In this document: positions 62,911 through 64,000 of the stretch, piece after piece
Position numbering within the stretch: position 1 is the stretch's first letter
Layout of the letters: every line of letters begins with the position of its first letter
Origin: Anaerocolumna chitinilytica
GTDB lineage: Bacteria > Bacillota > Clostridia > Lachnospirales > Lachnospiraceae
DNA length: 64,000 bases
Direction: 5' to 3'
Assembly: GCF_014218355.1 (NCBI RefSeq)
Contig: NZ_AP023368.1
Coordinates: 3,907,501-3,971,500 of the forward strand
The notes under the pieces: model-generated
The model's database searches: none
The model's input: only the letters and a program-made list of their open reading frames with translations
Told to the model about the DNA's origin: nothing
Position numbers and translations under genes: made by a program

Positions 62911-62981
62911 ATTTCATTAAGAAAACCAGCTAAAAAGTGAACTTCATATGCACAAAAACACGTGCAGGAATGAGAGTATGT

Positions 62982-63521
62982 ATGAAAATCGGAGAAAAAA
63001 TCAAGGAACTTCGCGTACAAAAGAATCTGACCCAGGAAGAGCTGGCTGACAGAGCCGAGTTATCGAAAGGGTTCATTTCACAAGTAGAACGGGACATAAC
63101 CAGTCCTTCCATCGCTACACTTGTGGATATACTGCAATGCCTTGGTACGAATCTGGAGGAATTCTTTTCAGATACCTCAACTGAACAAGTAGTATTTAAA
63201 AAAACAGACTATTTTGAAAAATATGATTCAGAATTAAAAAACAATATTCAATGGATAATCCCCAATGCACAAAAGAATATGCTAGAACCGATTTTGCTTA
63301 CCCTGGAACCCGGTGGCTCTACTTATCCGGACAATCCTCATGAGGGAGAAGAATTCGGGTATGTTCTTAACGGAAGTATTGTGCTCCATATCGGTAATAA
63401 AACATACAGAGCAAAAAAGGGAGAATCCTTTTATTATAAGGCAGGAAAAAATCACTATATAACTGCCTCAGACAAACAGGGTGCCAGTTTATTGTGGATT
63501 TCCACACCTCCAAGCTTCTAA
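62982..63521 (+). CDS. XRE-cupin transcriptional regulator
   Basis: This regulator has 179 residues from the ATG at 62982 (an ATG 15 bases earlier is possible). The N-terminal helix-turn-helix is KIKELRVQKNLTQEELADRAELSKGFISQVERDITSPSIATLVDIL. The C-terminal cupin (~105-178) shows PGGSTYPDNPHEGEEFGYVLNGSIVLHIGNKTYRAKKGESFYY. This architecture matches PuuR-like regulators that often precede potABCD. It lies 69 bases upstream of potA and probably regulates that operon and itself. Confidence 0.88.
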   Translation: MKIGEKIKELRVQKNLTQEELADRAELSKGFISQVERDITSPSIATLVDILQCLGTNLEEFFSDTSTEQVVFKKTDYFEKYDSELKNNIQWIIPNAQKNMLEPILLTLEPGGSTYPDNPHEGEEFGYVLNGSIVLHIGNKTYRAKKGESFYYKAGKNHYITASDKQGASLLWISTPPSF

Positions 63522-63590
63522 TCACACCCCTGGCTGTTGCAATCATTCATATTAAGTTTAGGATATTAATTTTACAGAGGAGGATTCCAT

Positions 63591-64000
63591 ATGGCAGGTA
63601 ATAAGCTGATTGATTTAATGGGAATAACAAAAAAATTTGACAACAACGTTGTTTTGGATAATCTGGATTTATATATTAAAGAAAATGAATTCCTGACCCT
63701 CCTAGGTCCCAGTGGCTGCGGCAAAACTACAACTCTTCGTATTATCGGCGGTTTTGAAAATCCCGACAGCGGCAAGGTAATATTTGACGGAAAGGATATC
63801 ACCAAACTTCCCCCCAATGAAAGGCAGTTAAATACCGTATTCCAGAAGTATGCACTCTTTCCTCACATGAGTATTGCTGAGAATATTGCCTTTGGCTTAA
63901 AAATCAAGAAAAAGAGCAAGTCATACATACAGGATAAAATTAAATATGCTCTTAAGCTCGTTAATCTGGAGGGTTTTGAGAACCGCAGCCCAGAGTCCTT
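63591..64000 (+). CDS. potA: spermidine/putrescine ABC transporter ATPase (5' part)
   Basis: The frame is cut by the window end; 136 codons are visible. The ATG follows AGGAGG at eight bases. It begins [29 protein letters not shown] with Walker [53 protein letters not shown], all typical of PotA. The upstream XRE-cupin regulator supports a polyamine substrate over other members of this ATPase subfamily. Confidence 0.88.
   Translation, partial: MAGNKLIDLMGITKKFDNNVVLDNLDLYIKENEFLTLLGPSGCGKTTTLRIIGGFENPDSGKVIFDGKDITKLPPNERQLNTVFQKYALFPHMSIAENIAFGLKIKKKSKSYIQDKIKYALKLVNLEGFENRSPES

Overview
The window looks like chromosome from a spore-forming, low-GC, strictly anaerobic Firmicute, most likely Lachnospiraceae (an Anaerocolumna / Lachnoclostridium phytofermentans type of organism). 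The evidence is pyruvate:ferredoxin oxidoreductase, a KorAB-type 2-oxoacid:ferredoxin oxidoreductase, rubrerythrin, a Re-type citrate synthase, Rex, ABC multi-monosaccharide transport, and spore-surface genes (BclA/BclB-like collagens, a DUF3787 spore protein). No rRNA, tRNA, CRISPR array, prophage or intact insertion sequence was seen. Family assignments come from motif recognition by eye, without database searches.

Layout. 0-1.3 kb: three small membrane proteins. 1.3-6.6 kb: a housekeeping run on the minus strand, rex - coiled-coil protein - acpS - nnrDE - alr - mazF, with a candidate Rex operator in front of rex. An ABC-F ATPase diverges from rex and is followed by a 194-bp palindromic element. 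9.7-19.4 kb: a sugar sensing and uptake locus. A membrane-anchored binding protein, a YesM-type kinase, a YesN-type regulator and a sugar-binding lipoprotein lie beside a complete binding protein / ATPase / permease transporter (ChvE-MmsA-MmsB type) plus a small membrane protein. 19.6-23.1 kb: Re-citrate synthase, isocitrate dehydrogenase and a GntR/FCD regulator, with a perfect palindrome over the promoter. 23.4-30.3 kb: a carbamate kinase-like gene, an H-NOX chemoreceptor, asparagine synthetase B and a Cache chemoreceptor. 30.4-32.9 kb: metNIQ. 33.1-40.1 kb: nifJ, a DUF3787 gene, and a periplasmic-sensor GGDEF-EAL protein. 40.2-45.9 kb: tcdA, a DUF3793 gene with metal-regulator-like sites, msrA, and a uxuA-uxuB-gntR hexuronate operon. 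46-50 kb: two collagen-like exosporium genes. 50-64 kb: a chemoreceptor, hsp20 with a striking operator, a tiny membrane protein, an MltG-like protein, a cytoplasmic subtilase, rubrerythrin, korAB, an isochorismatase-like hydrolase, a Cys/Gly-rich protein, aroC, bioY, a candidate 6S-type RNA, and the start of a polyamine transporter operon with its XRE-cupin regulator.

How the genes work together. Much of the window concerns fermentation of plant-derived sugars and redox balance. Sugars are sensed and imported by the multi-monosaccharide system, uronates are handled by UxuAB, and pyruvate and other 2-oxoacids are oxidised by NifJ and KorAB. Rex reads NADH/NAD+. Citrate synthase and isocitrate dehydrogenase supply 2-oxoglutarate. 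Three chemoreceptors and a c-di-GMP protein add environmental sensing, one of them apparently through haem.

Most interesting points: a candidate 6S-like RNA at 62.65-62.78 kb; an H-NOX receptor that keeps all the residues of the O2-binding pocket; a perfect 33-bp operator spanning the hsp20 promoter; related TTGTATAC(A/T)A operators at two GntR-linked promoters; twin 15-bp sites framing the DUF3793 promoter; a 194-bp palindromic element; and several small genes that ordinary length cut-offs would miss. No clearly new multi-gene system was found. The nearest candidates are regulatory.
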